From NCBI RefSeq assembly GCF_030846775.1, contig NZ_CP132910.1, positions 4,095,001 through 4,159,000 on the forward strand: a stretch of 64,000 nucleotides of DNA. The letters run 5' to 3'. The notes under the pieces were generated by a model that saw only the letters and a list, made by a program, of their open reading frames with translations, was not told where the DNA came from and did not search any database. Both the position numbers and the translations under genes were made by a program. Position 1 is the stretch's first letter, and each line of letters opens with the position of its first letter. This document shows, piece by piece, positions 43,668 through 51,729 of this stretch. This DNA is from Geothrix sp. 21YS21S-2 (GTDB lineage Bacteria; Acidobacteriota; Holophagae; Holophagales; Holophagaceae).

Positions 43668-43963
43668 GGGCGTTCCCTCTCATGGTCGTGCAGGAAGCGC
43701 ACCAGGATCCGGTCCACCAGTTCCCACACCTCGACGAGGGCTGCGATGGCCATGGCCAGGCCGATGCCCAGCATCAGCCCCCGGCCCAGGGGCGTGAACC
43801 AGAACTTGGCCACCCGCGGCCACCCCCAGATGAAGGCCGGCAGGCGCACCCGGTTGTAGGCCGCCAGGGTCCCCAGGAGCATGCCGCCCCAGAGCAGGTA
43901 GAAGAAGCGCAGGCTCCGGCCGAGGGAGTCCAGCAGCGGGGAGTAGGCCCGGGGCTTGGGCAT
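43664..43963 (-). CDS. Small two-TM membrane protein of unknown function
   Basis: 99 aa with two hydrophobic helices (about residues 18-38, FFYLLWGGMLLGTLAAY, and about 62-80, LMLGIGLAMAIAALVEV) and a charged tail ending HDHERERP. No family recognised. Its ATG shares one base with the upstream peptidase stop (TGATG) and its stop overlaps lolC, so it is firmly part of the gmk-ctp-lolC operon. Confidence 0.75.
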   Translation of the reverse strand: MPKPRAYSPLLDSLGRSLRFFYLLWGGMLLGTLAAYNRVRLPAFIWGWPRVAKFWFTPLGRGLMLGIGLAMAIAALVEVWELVDRILVRFLHDHERERP

Positions 43964-45555
43964 CAGTTGCGGGCGACCAGCGGGGAGTCCTTGCCGTCCT
44001 TCATGGAAAGCACCTTCTTCTTGAGCATGGCCGCCGCCTCGGGCATGACCTCCAGGGCCTTCTTGACCTGGGGGTCCCGGCCGGAGATGTACTTGAACCC
44101 GGCTTCCATCCCGTAGGCCACGTTCTGCATCTCCATGGCCAGCTGGTCGCGCATCTCGGCCTGGTTGGCGGGGTCGTTCCACTCGGCGTCGGTGCACTCG
44201 ATCTTCTGCTCCTTCATCCAGGCGTGGAAGGCCTTCATGAGGGCCTCGTCGGGCACCTGCTGGGGCTTGATGCCGTGCTTCTCCTTCTCGATCACCGCGA
44301 ACTTGAAGAAGGCGCTGGTGCGGAACCGGAGGTTGCCCACGAAGGTGGTGAGCTTGGCCTGTTCGACGGTGTAGTCGGGGGTGATGCCCCCGCCGCCGTA
44401 GACCGTGCGGCCCAGGTCGGTCTTGTATACGGGGCCCTTGTCGCCCAGGGGCTCCTTGGTGTCCTCGGGCAGCAGGTAGTCGTCGATGCCGTGCTGGTAG
44501 TCGCGCTGGATGCACCGGCCCGAGGGGGTGTAGTAGCGGGCCGTGGTCAGCGCCAGGCCCCGGGTGCGGTTGATGGCCATGACGGCCTGCACGAGCCCCT
44601 TGCCCCAGCTGGTCTGGCCCACCACCACGCCGCGGTCGTGGTCCTGCACGGCGCCGGTGACGATCTCCGAGGCCGAGGCGGTGCCGCGGTTGATGAGGAT
44701 GACCATGGGGAAGGTGTCGAGGACCGAACCCTTGGGGGTGCGGGTCTCCTGCATGTCCCGGCCGTCGCGGCCCTTCTGGGTGACGATGAGCTCGCCCGCG
44801 CCCAGGAGCTGCCGGCAGATGCCCGTGGCCGCGTCCAGCATGCCGCCGCCGTTGTTGCGCAGGTCCAGGAGGAGGTCGGTCATGCCCTGGGCCTTGAGGT
44901 TCCGCACGGCCTTCTCGAACTCCTCGGAGGTGGTCTCCCCGAAGTCCTTGATGGCGATGAGGCCCGTGGTGGGCGTGAGCATGAAGGCGTACTGGACGCT
45001 GTTGGAGGGGATCTCGCTGCGGGTGATGGAGAAGCGGATGAGGCCGGGGAAGCCCGCCCTCTGCACGGCCACCTCCACCACGGTGCCCTTGTCGCCGCGG
45101 AGCTTCTGGACCACGGCGGTGCTGGTGAAGCCCTCGGTGCTCTTGCCGTCCACCTCGCGGATGAAGTCCCCGGCGCGGATGCCCACCTTCTCGGAGGGGC
45201 CGCCGCGCACCGTGCTCACCACCACCACGCCGTCGGGCTGCTGCTGGATGATGGAGCCGATGCCGAAGAAGGAGCCGCGCTGGTCCTCGCGCATGGTGCG
45301 GAACTCGGACTCGTCCATGTAGTAGGAGTGGGGGTCCAGGGTGTGGAGCATGCCCGAGATGGAGGCGTGCGAGACCTGCTTGGGGGCAGGGGGGTCCACG
45401 GCCTGCTTCTGCACCAGGCCCATGATCTCCGTGAGGGTGTCGAGGGACCTCTGCCGGGCCTTCTCGTCCCCGGTGCGCCCCGCGAGCGGGGCGTAGACCG
45501 CCACCGTGATCGCGATGACCATCCAGATCCAGCTGCTCTTGAACCAACGCGCCAT
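43963..45555 (-). CDS. S41 family C-terminal processing peptidase
   Basis: 530-aa periplasmic serine protease: an N-terminal membrane anchor/signal (SSWIWMVIAITVAVYAPLAG), a PDZ domain at about residues 90-180 (GIGSIIQQQPDGVVVVSTVR, GDFIREVDGKS), then the catalytic core with LLLDLRNNGGG, the nucleophile Ser in INRGTASASEIV and the general-base Lys in GQTSWGKGLVQ. A ~130-residue helical C-terminal extension follows (KIECTDAEWNDPANQ). Likely processes or degrades envelope proteins. It lies 12 nt after gmk and is coupled to the next gene. Confidence 0.93.
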   Translation of the reverse strand: MARWFKSSWIWMVIAITVAVYAPLAGRTGDEKARQRSLDTLTEIMGLVQKQAVDPPAPKQVSHASISGMLHTLDPHSYYMDESEFRTMREDQRGSFFGIGSIIQQQPDGVVVVSTVRGGPSEKVGIRAGDFIREVDGKSTEGFTSTAVVQKLRGDKGTVVEVAVQRAGFPGLIRFSITRSEIPSNSVQYAFMLTPTTGLIAIKDFGETTSEEFEKAVRNLKAQGMTDLLLDLRNNGGGMLDAATGICRQLLGAGELIVTQKGRDGRDMQETRTPKGSVLDTFPMVILINRGTASASEIVTGAVQDHDRGVVVGQTSWGKGLVQAVMAINRTRGLALTTARYYTPSGRCIQRDYQHGIDDYLLPEDTKEPLGDKGPVYKTDLGRTVYGGGGITPDYTVEQAKLTTFVGNLRFRTSAFFKFAVIEKEKHGIKPQQVPDEALMKAFHAWMKEQKIECTDAEWNDPANQAEMRDQLAMEMQNVAYGMEAGFKYISGRDPQVKKALEVMPEAAAMLKKKVLSMKDGKDSPLVARN

Positions 45556-45567
45556 GTTCGCGCCCCT

Positions 45568-46182
45568 TCAGAATCCTTCGAGTATCCGTTGCGCCGTGTC
45601 ACCCATCCGCTCCCGCCGGAGGCGGGTGGCGAGCACGATGGATTCGAGGTCCCGGTAGGCCCGGTCCAGCGTGTCGTTCACTACAAGATAGTCATATGCG
45701 GGGTACTCGCACAGTTCGTGCTTGGCATAATCCAGGCGCACCTGGATCTCCGCTTCGGGATCCCGCCCCCGGCTCCTCAGCCGGTTGGACAGTTCCGCTG
45801 CCGAAGGGGGGATGAGGAAGATCATCACCGCGTCGGGAATGGCCTCGTGGACGTTGCGGGCCCCCTGGGTCTCGATGTCCAGGAGGATGTCCTTGCCGGC
45901 CGCCAGGTGGGTCGTGATCCATTCCTTGCCAGTGCCATACTTATGCCCGTAGACCTCCACCCATTCCACGAGGCCGCCCGTGCGGATCATCTCGTCGAAG
46001 GTGGCTGGGGACACGAAGAAGTAGTCCTTGCCGTCCGTCTCCCCGGCCCTGGGGGCCCGGGTGGTGAAGGATATGGAAAAATCAAGATCAGGAAGGTCCT
46101 TTACCAGCCGCTTGGCCAAGGTGGATTTCCCGGTGCCCGACGGGGCGGAAAGGACGAATACGTTCCCGGAATGACCGATCAA
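45568..46182 (-). CDS. gmk: Guanylate kinase
   Basis: GMP to GDP kinase, 204 aa. P-loop VLSAPSGTGKSTLAKRL, GMP-binding FTTRAPRAGETDGKDYFFVS, GGLVEWVEVYGHKYGTGKEW, and LLDIETQGARNV are all canonical. The best start is TTG at 46182 (GGAG 7 nt upstream), which gives an N-terminus of family length. The in-frame ATG at 46203 lacks a ribosome site. First gene of a six-gene operon and divergent from the tmRNA gene. Confidence 0.95.
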   Translation of the reverse strand: MIGHSGNVFVLSAPSGTGKSTLAKRLVKDLPDLDFSISFTTRAPRAGETDGKDYFFVSPATFDEMIRTGGLVEWVEVYGHKYGTGKEWITTHLAAGKDILLDIETQGARNVHEAIPDAVMIFLIPPSAAELSNRLRSRGRDPEAEIQVRLDYAKHELCEYPAYDYLVVNDTLDRAYRDLESIVLATRLRRERMGDTAQRILEGF

Positions 46183-46296
46183 TGGGTGGCTCCAAAGGAA
46201 CATCTTAGCCGCTTGTGGTCCCCCGGCGGAGGTCTCATACTCAGGACCCCGGTCAGCCGCACCTCGCGGGGCGAGGCGACAGGGGACGCACCACCC

Positions 46297-46682
46297 GGGG
46301 GTGACTGGTTTCGACAGGTTGCCGCAGGTGTGAGAGGCGCAGGCGGGGGTTTATCGGTTGGCCCCCTTATCAAGCCGATAAAAAACAAAAACGCCAACGA
46401 CAACTTTGAATTGGCCCTCGCCGCCTAACCGGCGGACGAGCGAGTCCCCGTGATCTCCTGGTAGCGGGCTCGTTAAACTGTTGAAAGGGTGACTTCGGTC
46501 TGCCGGACGACAGGACAGGATAGGTTGCCGCGACGCCCCCTGACGGCAGCCGAGATTGGGGGGCACGTCCTCGATCGGGGTTGTCCGGTTCCCCGCAGAG
46601 GTCACGCGATCCGGACCAAGCCTGTAACGACCCTCCATGTCTCGCTTCTTGGACGCGGGTTCAACTCCCGCCACCTCCACCA
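46297..46682 (+). ncRNA. ssrA: tmRNA (transfer-messenger RNA)
   Basis: The 5' end GGGGGTGACTGGTTTCGACA and the 3' end with T-arm GGTTCAACTCCC and encoded CCA are diagnostic. GGGGGTG at 46297 pairs with CACCTCC near the 3' end as a 7-bp acceptor stem with one G-U. The tag reading frame starts at GCC 46393 and ends TAA at 46426-46428, giving ANDNFELALAA, a typical proteolysis tag. One-piece, 386 nt. Confidence 0.97.
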
Positions 46683-46690
46683 ATCAAAGG

Positions 46691-46708
46691 GCCCGGCGAA
46701 AGCCGGGC
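46691..46708 (+). terminator. Terminator of tmRNA
   Basis: GCCCGGC-GAAA-GCCGGGC hairpin, 9 nt after the tmRNA CCA, followed by TGTTGTGT. The T-tract is weak, but the position is right. Confidence 0.7.
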
Positions 46709-46813
46709 TGTTGTGTCGCGGAACCCAAACCTGTCGAGAACGACAGGATGGGGTTCAAGGTTCGCAGCGACGCGTCGGGGTGAATTTCCGGGCCAGCAGG
46801 CGTTTTGTCGAAA

Positions 46814-47938
46814 TCAGGGTTGGGTTCGATTCAATTCGTAGCTGGTGCTGCGGCCTCCGGCGTCTCTTTTCCTGAGTACGCCGTGCATCACCAGGTCGTT
46901 GATGTCCCGCAAGGCCGTGTCCTGGGAACATTTGGCGATGGCTGCCCATTTGCTGGTGGTCAGGTTGCCTTTGAATCCGTCCAGCAGCTTGATGAGCAGC
47001 TTGACTTGGCGTTCGTTCAACGCGAGTCCAGCCCAGCGCTGCCAAAAACGGCCCTTGGCCAGGACTTCGTCAAGCGCGATCTGGGCCCGAAGGACCGCCC
47101 GGTGCAGGACATCCAGGAACCAGGCGAGCCAAAGCGTGACATCCAGAGACCCCCTTTGGGTCTGCTCCAGGATCGCGTAGTAGGCCTTTCTTTCCCTCTG
47201 GATCTGGGCCGACAGGCTGTAGAACCTCTGGGAACTTCCGTCCGCGCGCGCAAGGAGCAGGTCGCCGATGGCGCGTCCGAGGCGGCCATTGCCGTCGTCA
47301 AAGGGATGCAAGGTGACGAACCACAGGTGGCCCAGCCCGGCCCTGATCAGTGGCGGTTCGACGGGCTTATCGTCGGTCCAACGGAGAAACCGGTCCATCT
47401 CGGCTTCCAGGCGGGCCGCGGGCGGTGCCTCGAAGTGCACGTGTTCACGGCCCGTGGGGCCGGACACGACCTGCATGGGACCCTTGGCATCGTCACGCCA
47501 GGCGCCGACCCGTAGCCTGGACAGGCCGGAGTACCCCGTGGGAAACAGGGCGGCATGCCAACCGAACAGCCGATCCCGGGTCATTCGAGCCTGGCTGTTG
47601 ATGGTGGCGTCGATCGTGATGTCCACGACACCGTCGGCATGTCGGTCCACAGGGGCAAGGGTTCCGATGTCGATGCCCAGGCGGCGGGCGACGGATGAGC
47701 GGACCGAATGCGCATCCAGGATCTCTCCCTCGATTTCGCTGGTCTTGAGGGCATCCTCGGTGAGGGCCGCGAGGTTGGCCCGGGCTCGTGTGTCCAGGCC
47801 CACATCGGCGAGGCGCCCGAGCAGCAGTCCCTGGGCATGGCTGGCTTTCGCCATTGGGTCGGCTAGGGCCGCCAGGTCGAAACGCCATTCTGGCCAATCG
47901 TTTGATTGCCAAAGGAAGGGATAATCTCCGCTCTTCAT
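46814..47938 (-). CDS. Fic domain protein with N-terminal inhibitory helix
   Basis: 374-aa protein with an active Fic motif HPFDDGNGRLGR (residues 211-222), expected to AMPylate targets. An inhibitory motif T-x3-EG (TSEIEG, residues 66-71) lies N-terminal, so this is a class II, self-inhibited Fic protein rather than a two-gene toxin-antitoxin pair. The N-terminus fits the Fic_N/DUF4172 type; a C-terminal winged-helix-like region (about 290-374) could bind DNA. The start is ATG 47938, where no clear Shine-Dalgarno is seen; GTG 47962 is an alternative. It lies directly downstream of tmRNA, on the opposite strand. Confidence 0.88.
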   Translation of the reverse strand: MKSGDYPFLWQSNDWPEWRFDLAALADPMAKASHAQGLLLGRLADVGLDTRARANLAALTEDALKTSEIEGEILDAHSVRSSVARRLGIDIGTLAPVDRHADGVVDITIDATINSQARMTRDRLFGWHAALFPTGYSGLSRLRVGAWRDDAKGPMQVVSGPTGREHVHFEAPPAARLEAEMDRFLRWTDDKPVEPPLIRAGLGHLWFVTLHPFDDGNGRLGRAIGDLLLARADGSSQRFYSLSAQIQRERKAYYAILEQTQRGSLDVTLWLAWFLDVLHRAVLRAQIALDEVLAKGRFWQRWAGLALNERQVKLLIKLLDGFKGNLTTSKWAAIAKCSQDTALRDINDLVMHGVLRKRDAGGRSTSYELNRTQP

Positions 47939-48386
47939 GCGGTAAATATGGGGTGCTTTCACCGCTTTGACAAGATTATCGATGCAATTATTGCGGTGAA
48001 TACAGGCGGCGTTCGCCGCACATTCAGCCCGTCAAGTTGGCTTCCCGGTTAGTGGAGGTCGGGGAAGGGCATTCCAGCCGTCTGATTGGCATCCAACGAA
48101 CGGCCATACTCCAGCCCTGACATCATTTCCTTCACGGCACAGGGCTTGTGATCCCTAGTTCTTGATTGGCTTTTAACAGCCCTGTGAAAGATAGGTGAGA
48201 ACCATGACCGTGGCGTTGTCCCGGACAGGAGGTGTCATGTTGGATGAGGCCGTTCACATCCTGCGCAACCTCCCTGGGAATGCGTTGGAGAATCACCTGG
48301 GGGAGGGATGAGTCCCCGCGCTCACTGGGCATCCTAGCCGGCAAAATGCACGCTCGAAAAGATCCTGATCGCCGCGACGCCGGCAA
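47939..48386. other. Gene-poor stretch between Fic and the intron relic
   Basis: 448 bp with lower GC than the core genes and no recognisable gene. A 24-codon ORF at 48237-48311 has GGAGGT upstream (MLDEAVHILRNLPGNALENH) and could be a small protein or decayed fragment. Nothing else is supported. Confidence 0.3.
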
Positions 48387-48560
48387 GCTAGGGCCCTGGC
48401 GCACTTCCGCTACGAAGTTGGGCGAAGGTGGCGCGGATGGCTCAATCGTAGGTCCCAACGGGCGCGCATGACCTGGGAGCGGATGAACAAGCTGCTGGCT
48501 CGTTTTCCGCTGGCACCTGTCATCAGTTATGCCTCGAAACTACGCCCTCAGCGACCGTGA
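48387..48560 (+). pseudogene. Group II intron reverse transcriptase/maturase, C-terminal remnant
   Basis: About 57 codons remain. Residues HFRYEVGRRWRGWLNRRSQR and ARMTWERMNKLLARFPL are the thumb/X-domain end of group II intron RTs (the W-x-LNRRSQ-x-TWER pattern), closed by TGA at 48558-48560. No start codon, RT active site or upstream domains are present. Confidence 0.8.
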
Positions 48561-48639
48561 TACGAGGAGCCGGATGCGGTAGTCCCGCACGTCCGGATCT
48601 GAGGGGGGCCGGGGGCGCAAGCTCCCCGGCCTACCCGAC
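48387..48639 (+). mobile_element. 3' relic of a group II intron
   Basis: The sequence holds the C-terminal end of the intron-encoded reverse transcriptase, then a 34-nt domain V (48567-48600) starting GAGCC, with a helix around GGATGC/GCACGTCC, and a domain VI-like GC hairpin (48605-48631), ending near CCTACCCGAC at about 48639. This order (ORF end, DV, DVI, splice site) is that of bacterial group II introns. The 5' ribozyme half and most of the RT are absent, so it is immobile on its own. Confidence 0.8.
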
Positions 48640-48700
48640 TATTTGGGATGAAAAGGGATGGGGCCCCAGACTCCAATAACGCGATGAAGTGTTCAGACTT

Positions 48701-48730
48701 CAGAGGGCCCGGCGAAAGGCGGGCCCTCTG
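48701..48730. terminator. Terminator hairpin of the hydrolase gene
   Basis: An 11-bp perfect stem (48701-48711 with 48720-48730, 8-nt loop), 2 nt beyond the stop of the leftward hydrolase. No T-run. A 15-nt part is identical to the tmRNA terminator region (see findings). Confidence 0.65.
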
Positions 48731-48732
48731 TG

Positions 48733-49746
48733 CTATTTGAGCGCCTTGTCGAAGAAGTCCGCAAGTTCCGGGCCCAGCTTTTTCAGATAGGCGGCCCGGT
48801 CGAACCCGGGTGGATCGGCGGCGATGTCGCCGTCCGGGGTCTGGATGGGGATGCTGGGGGTATCCATGAAGGCGAAGTGCCAGGCGTTGGGCACCAGGTG
48901 CAGTTCCGCGCCGGGCAGGTTCTTTGCGATCCACATGGCGTGGAAGCGCGGGACCAGCCAGCGGTCCTTCGCTCCGGCATGGATCGCCACCGGGATCTGG
49001 ACCGTGGCCAGGGACTCGGCCGTGAACAGGACGCCCAAGGGGGCCAGGGCCACCACGGCGCGGATCCGGTCGTCCTTGAGGGACGGGCCGGCCTGGGGCG
49101 GGACGGTGGGCCGCTCGGACCCGACGGTGCGGCAGTACAGGGGGTCGTCCTTGCCTTCCTCCCGGCAGTGCCGCTTCGACTGGGCAGGGTCGGCGATACC
49201 TCCGGCCAGGGCAAGGACCGTATAGCCGCCGGCCGAATGACCCAGGGCGCCGATCCGCGGGCCCTTGGCGTCGCGGGCGATGCGGTCCTTCCAGGCGGGG
49301 TCGGCCATCAAGGCGTCGATGACCCGGCCGACCTGGCGCGGCCGTTCGGAGAAGTACCGCTCCGGGGTCTTGTTCAACAAGGAACTGTCCATCCAGTTGT
49401 CGCCCGGATGGCGGAGGGCGGCCACCAGGTAGCCACGGGCGGCCAGGGCCTCGGCCAATCGGCCATGGGCGAGTTCCGACCCGGCCAGTCCATGGCTCAC
49501 CACGATCAGGCCCTTGACCGTGGGTTCCGGCTCACCCTTGATGGCGGCGTGGACCTTGAAGGGACCCATGGGGATGTCCCGGGCTGGCGATGGGCTGGGG
49601 TAGGTGAGCGCCACCGTGATGGCCGGTGCGCCTTCGTCCTTGGCGGGAACCTCGTAGCTGGACCAGCCCACCTGGGCGGCCAGGGGAAGGGCCGCGAAAA
49701 TCAGGAACGAAAGGGAGACCAGGCAGAAACGCGCAGCTGCTTTCAT
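48733..49746 (-). CDS. Secreted alpha/beta hydrolase (PAF-acetylhydrolase/dienelactone-hydrolase-like)
   Basis: 337 aa with signal peptide ARFCLVSLSFLIFAALPLAA. The alpha/beta-hydrolase fold has the nucleophile elbow IGALGHSAGGYT, oxyanion region IVVSHGLAG, an acid in HAGAKDRWLVP and the His in LVPNAWHFAF. It probably acts on short esters in the periplasm; the substrate is unknown. GGAGG is 6 nt before the ATG at 49746. A second in-frame ATG at 49836, with an even stronger site, would add 30 residues before the signal peptide. It lies downstream of a TetR-linked OMP gene, likely in one operon. Confidence 0.85.
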   Translation of the reverse strand: MKAAARFCLVSLSFLIFAALPLAAQVGWSSYEVPAKDEGAPAITVALTYPSPSPARDIPMGPFKVHAAIKGEPEPTVKGLIVVSHGLAGSELAHGRLAEALAARGYLVAALRHPGDNWMDSSLLNKTPERYFSERPRQVGRVIDALMADPAWKDRIARDAKGPRIGALGHSAGGYTVLALAGGIADPAQSKRHCREEGKDDPLYCRTVGSERPTVPPQAGPSLKDDRIRAVVALAPLGVLFTAESLATVQIPVAIHAGAKDRWLVPRFHAMWIAKNLPGAELHLVPNAWHFAFMDTPSIPIQTPDGDIAADPPGFDRAAYLKKLGPELADFFDKALK

Positions 49747-49877
49747 GACAATCCTCCAGGGATGGATGGCGCTGCTGTTGATCGAAATCGTTCCTTCGCG
49801 GCGGCTCGGTGCCGCCATGTCGTCGTGCGGGGCCATGGTATGCCTCCTCGTCTGCTTTGTCTGGGTTAAAGAGGTCA

Positions 49878-50540
49878 TCAGGCAGTCTTCTTGACGAAGC
49901 GCAGGCCAAGAATGACGGCGACATCGTTGCGGGTGGCAGCCTTGCCGCCTCCCGTGAGCGGCTTGAACCTGGAGACATAGTCCCGGACCTCGAGGCGCAG
50001 GTGAACGCGGCGGATGGCGAACTCGCCTCCCGCGCTGCCATAGGCGGCGAGGTTCCAGGTTGGATCGGCGGGGAGCTCGGGGATGTTGTAGGTCCGGGCG
50101 CCGCCGCCGATGCCGGCGAAAGGCGCGACTGTCCAGGCGCCGCCCAGGGACCTGGGGGTGCCGCGCGTTTCGGCCCCGACATCCCAGGTGAAGATGTCGA
50201 GCTTGGGCTCGCCGGCGATGGCGAGGGCGTGGCTCCGCGCCCATTGGAAGGTGCCCGTGACGGCGAACGACGGGCGGGGGACATAGGACACGACCAACGC
50301 CGTCAGATCGGCGCCCTTGATGCCGGCCCGCTGGGCGCCGGTGGGAATGAGCCAGCCGCCGGTGAGGTAGAGTTCCCATGCGTCCGCCTGTCGGGGGGGT
50401 GTGTGGGCTTCGGCCGGGCGCATGGAGGCGAGGCCCAGAACGGCCGCCCCAAGGGCCGCGAACACGGTGCGCGTGAAACCCGGAGGGCGGGAAGGGGCTG
50501 TTCGGGGGTGAGTGGTGGGGTTTGCACGACGGGCGGGCAT
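49878..50540 (-). CDS. Outer-membrane beta-barrel protein
   Basis: 220 aa. The N-terminal basic stretch and hydrophobic segment (FAALGAAVLGLASMRPAEA) form a signal peptide cleaved near AEA-HTPP. After it come amphipathic strands (WELYLTGGWLIPTGAQ, LTALVVSYVPRPSFAVTGTF, FAIRRVHLRLEVRDYVSRF, VAVILGLRFVKKTA), typical of a small OmpX/OmpW-sized barrel. No specific family. It is divergent from the tetR gene, with paired operators in between, and precedes the hydrolase. Confidence 0.75.
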   Translation of the reverse strand: MPARRANPTTHPRTAPSRPPGFTRTVFAALGAAVLGLASMRPAEAHTPPRQADAWELYLTGGWLIPTGAQRAGIKGADLTALVVSYVPRPSFAVTGTFQWARSHALAIAGEPKLDIFTWDVGAETRGTPRSLGGAWTVAPFAGIGGGARTYNIPELPADPTWNLAAYGSAGGEFAIRRVHLRLEVRDYVSRFKPLTGGGKAATRNDVAVILGLRFVKKTA

Positions 50541-50699
50541 TCGGGATTCCCTTCAGGTGGATGGAGCCAGTGGGCGCACCGGTGGGCGTCTTGCGGGCGT
50601 TCTCCGTGTCCATGCCGCCGTGCGGCAACTGTGACCGAAAATGAGACTGAGACCATCTATTAATAATTGGGCTGACTTCGGCGCCGGGACGATCGGAAG

Positions 50700-50736
50700 T
50701 GTATACGGCATACACTGTTCTGTATACGGTATACAC
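50700..50736. promoter_or_regulatory. Double TetR-type operator
   Basis: Two 16-bp near-identical sites, TGTATACGGCATACAC (50700-50715) and TGTATACGGTATACAC (50721-50736), repeat with a 21-bp period, exactly two helical turns. The second contains the palindrome TGTATAC-G-GTATACA. They lie between the divergent OMP (start 50540) and tetR (start 50776) genes, so they are the likely binding site of that regulator controlling both directions. Confidence 0.8.
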
Positions 50737-50775
50737 TGTAGGGGTTTAGTCAATGGCCCATGGAAAGGGAGCGAC

Positions 50776-51627
50776 ATGGCAGGTAGGACTGGCCAAGGGC
50801 ACCGGCCGAGCCCCGGGGACACCCCCAAGGCCTCCGGCGATCCCGAGGGCGCGGGCCGGGAGCTAGAAAAGCGGAGCGAACGGCTCTGGGAGGCGCAGCC
50901 CCGGCCAGGCCGGGGCTTCAAGCCCACGAAGAGCCGCGAGGACATCATGCAGGCCGCGATCGCCCTGGCCGATGGAGATGGCCTTGCAGCGCTTACGATG
51001 CACGCGGTCGCCGAAAGGCTCGGGTTCACGACGATGGCGCTTTACCGCTACTTCCCGAACAAGGAGGCGTTGATGGACGCGGCCGTCGACGCCGCCATGG
51101 GAAGGCCGCCGGAAAGGTGCGGTCCGCGGGGGGGCTGGCGTCAGGAGGTGAAACACTGGGCCCATGCGAAGCGGGCGATGCTGTGTTCGCGGCCCTGGCT
51201 GGCGGAATTGCCGTTCGTGGCGGCTCCCCATGGCCCCAACTGGCTGAGCTGGCACGAAGCGTTCCTTCAGGCCATCGCCGACACGCCCCTGAGCCCCGAG
51301 GACCGGATGGACATGCTCAGCGTGGTCCATGGATATGTGAGCGGAGCCTCGGACACGGCCATCTCGCTCGCCAGGGCCCTGTCCCGCGGCATTCCAGCCG
51401 AAGCGTGGGCGAAGGCCGTGGGCGCGGACCTCCGCCGGGCGATCAACGACCCGCGCTACCCGAATCTGTCCGCCATCCTCACCTCGCAATCGGGAGGGAT
51501 CACGGATTCGTCGCCGATGCCGGTGCGCGCGGGAAGGCCGCGCACGATGGAGGAGGGCTTCGACTTCGGCCTTGAACGGGTGCTGGACGGAATCGAATGC
51601 TACCTGAACCTGAACGCAGGCTCCTGA
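50776..51627 (+). CDS. TetR/AcrR family transcriptional regulator
   Basis: 283-aa repressor. An unusual ~50-residue basic/Pro-rich N-terminal tail precedes the HTH (SREDIMQAAIALADGDGLAA, LTMHAVAERLGFTTMALYRY, FPNKEALMDAAV). The C-terminal part (WRQEVKHWAHAKRAMLCSRP and the following ~150 residues) fits the TetR_C ligand-binding fold of the ActR/TetR_C_1 type. GGGAG is 4 nt upstream of the ATG. The doubled operator just upstream indicates autoregulation and control of the divergent OMP-hydrolase genes. Confidence 0.9.
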   Translation: MAGRTGQGHRPSPGDTPKASGDPEGAGRELEKRSERLWEAQPRPGRGFKPTKSREDIMQAAIALADGDGLAALTMHAVAERLGFTTMALYRYFPNKEALMDAAVDAAMGRPPERCGPRGGWRQEVKHWAHAKRAMLCSRPWLAELPFVAAPHGPNWLSWHEAFLQAIADTPLSPEDRMDMLSVVHGYVSGASDTAISLARALSRGIPAEAWAKAVGADLRRAINDPRYPNLSAILTSQSGGITDSSPMPVRAGRPRTMEEGFDFGLERVLDGIECYLNLNAGS

Positions 51628-51729
51628 GCCATTCCAGCCAGGGCAGGATGGCCTTGTTCCCCTTTCATAGGCCTTGTGCTGCATACAATTGACGGTTGAA
51701 TGCGTACAAAATTCCGTCAAGGGATCGCC

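Noticed and set aside
46814-47938. Fic gene considered as half of a toxin-antitoxin pair
   Set aside because: No small antitoxin gene is adjacent, and the inhibitory motif is inside the same protein.
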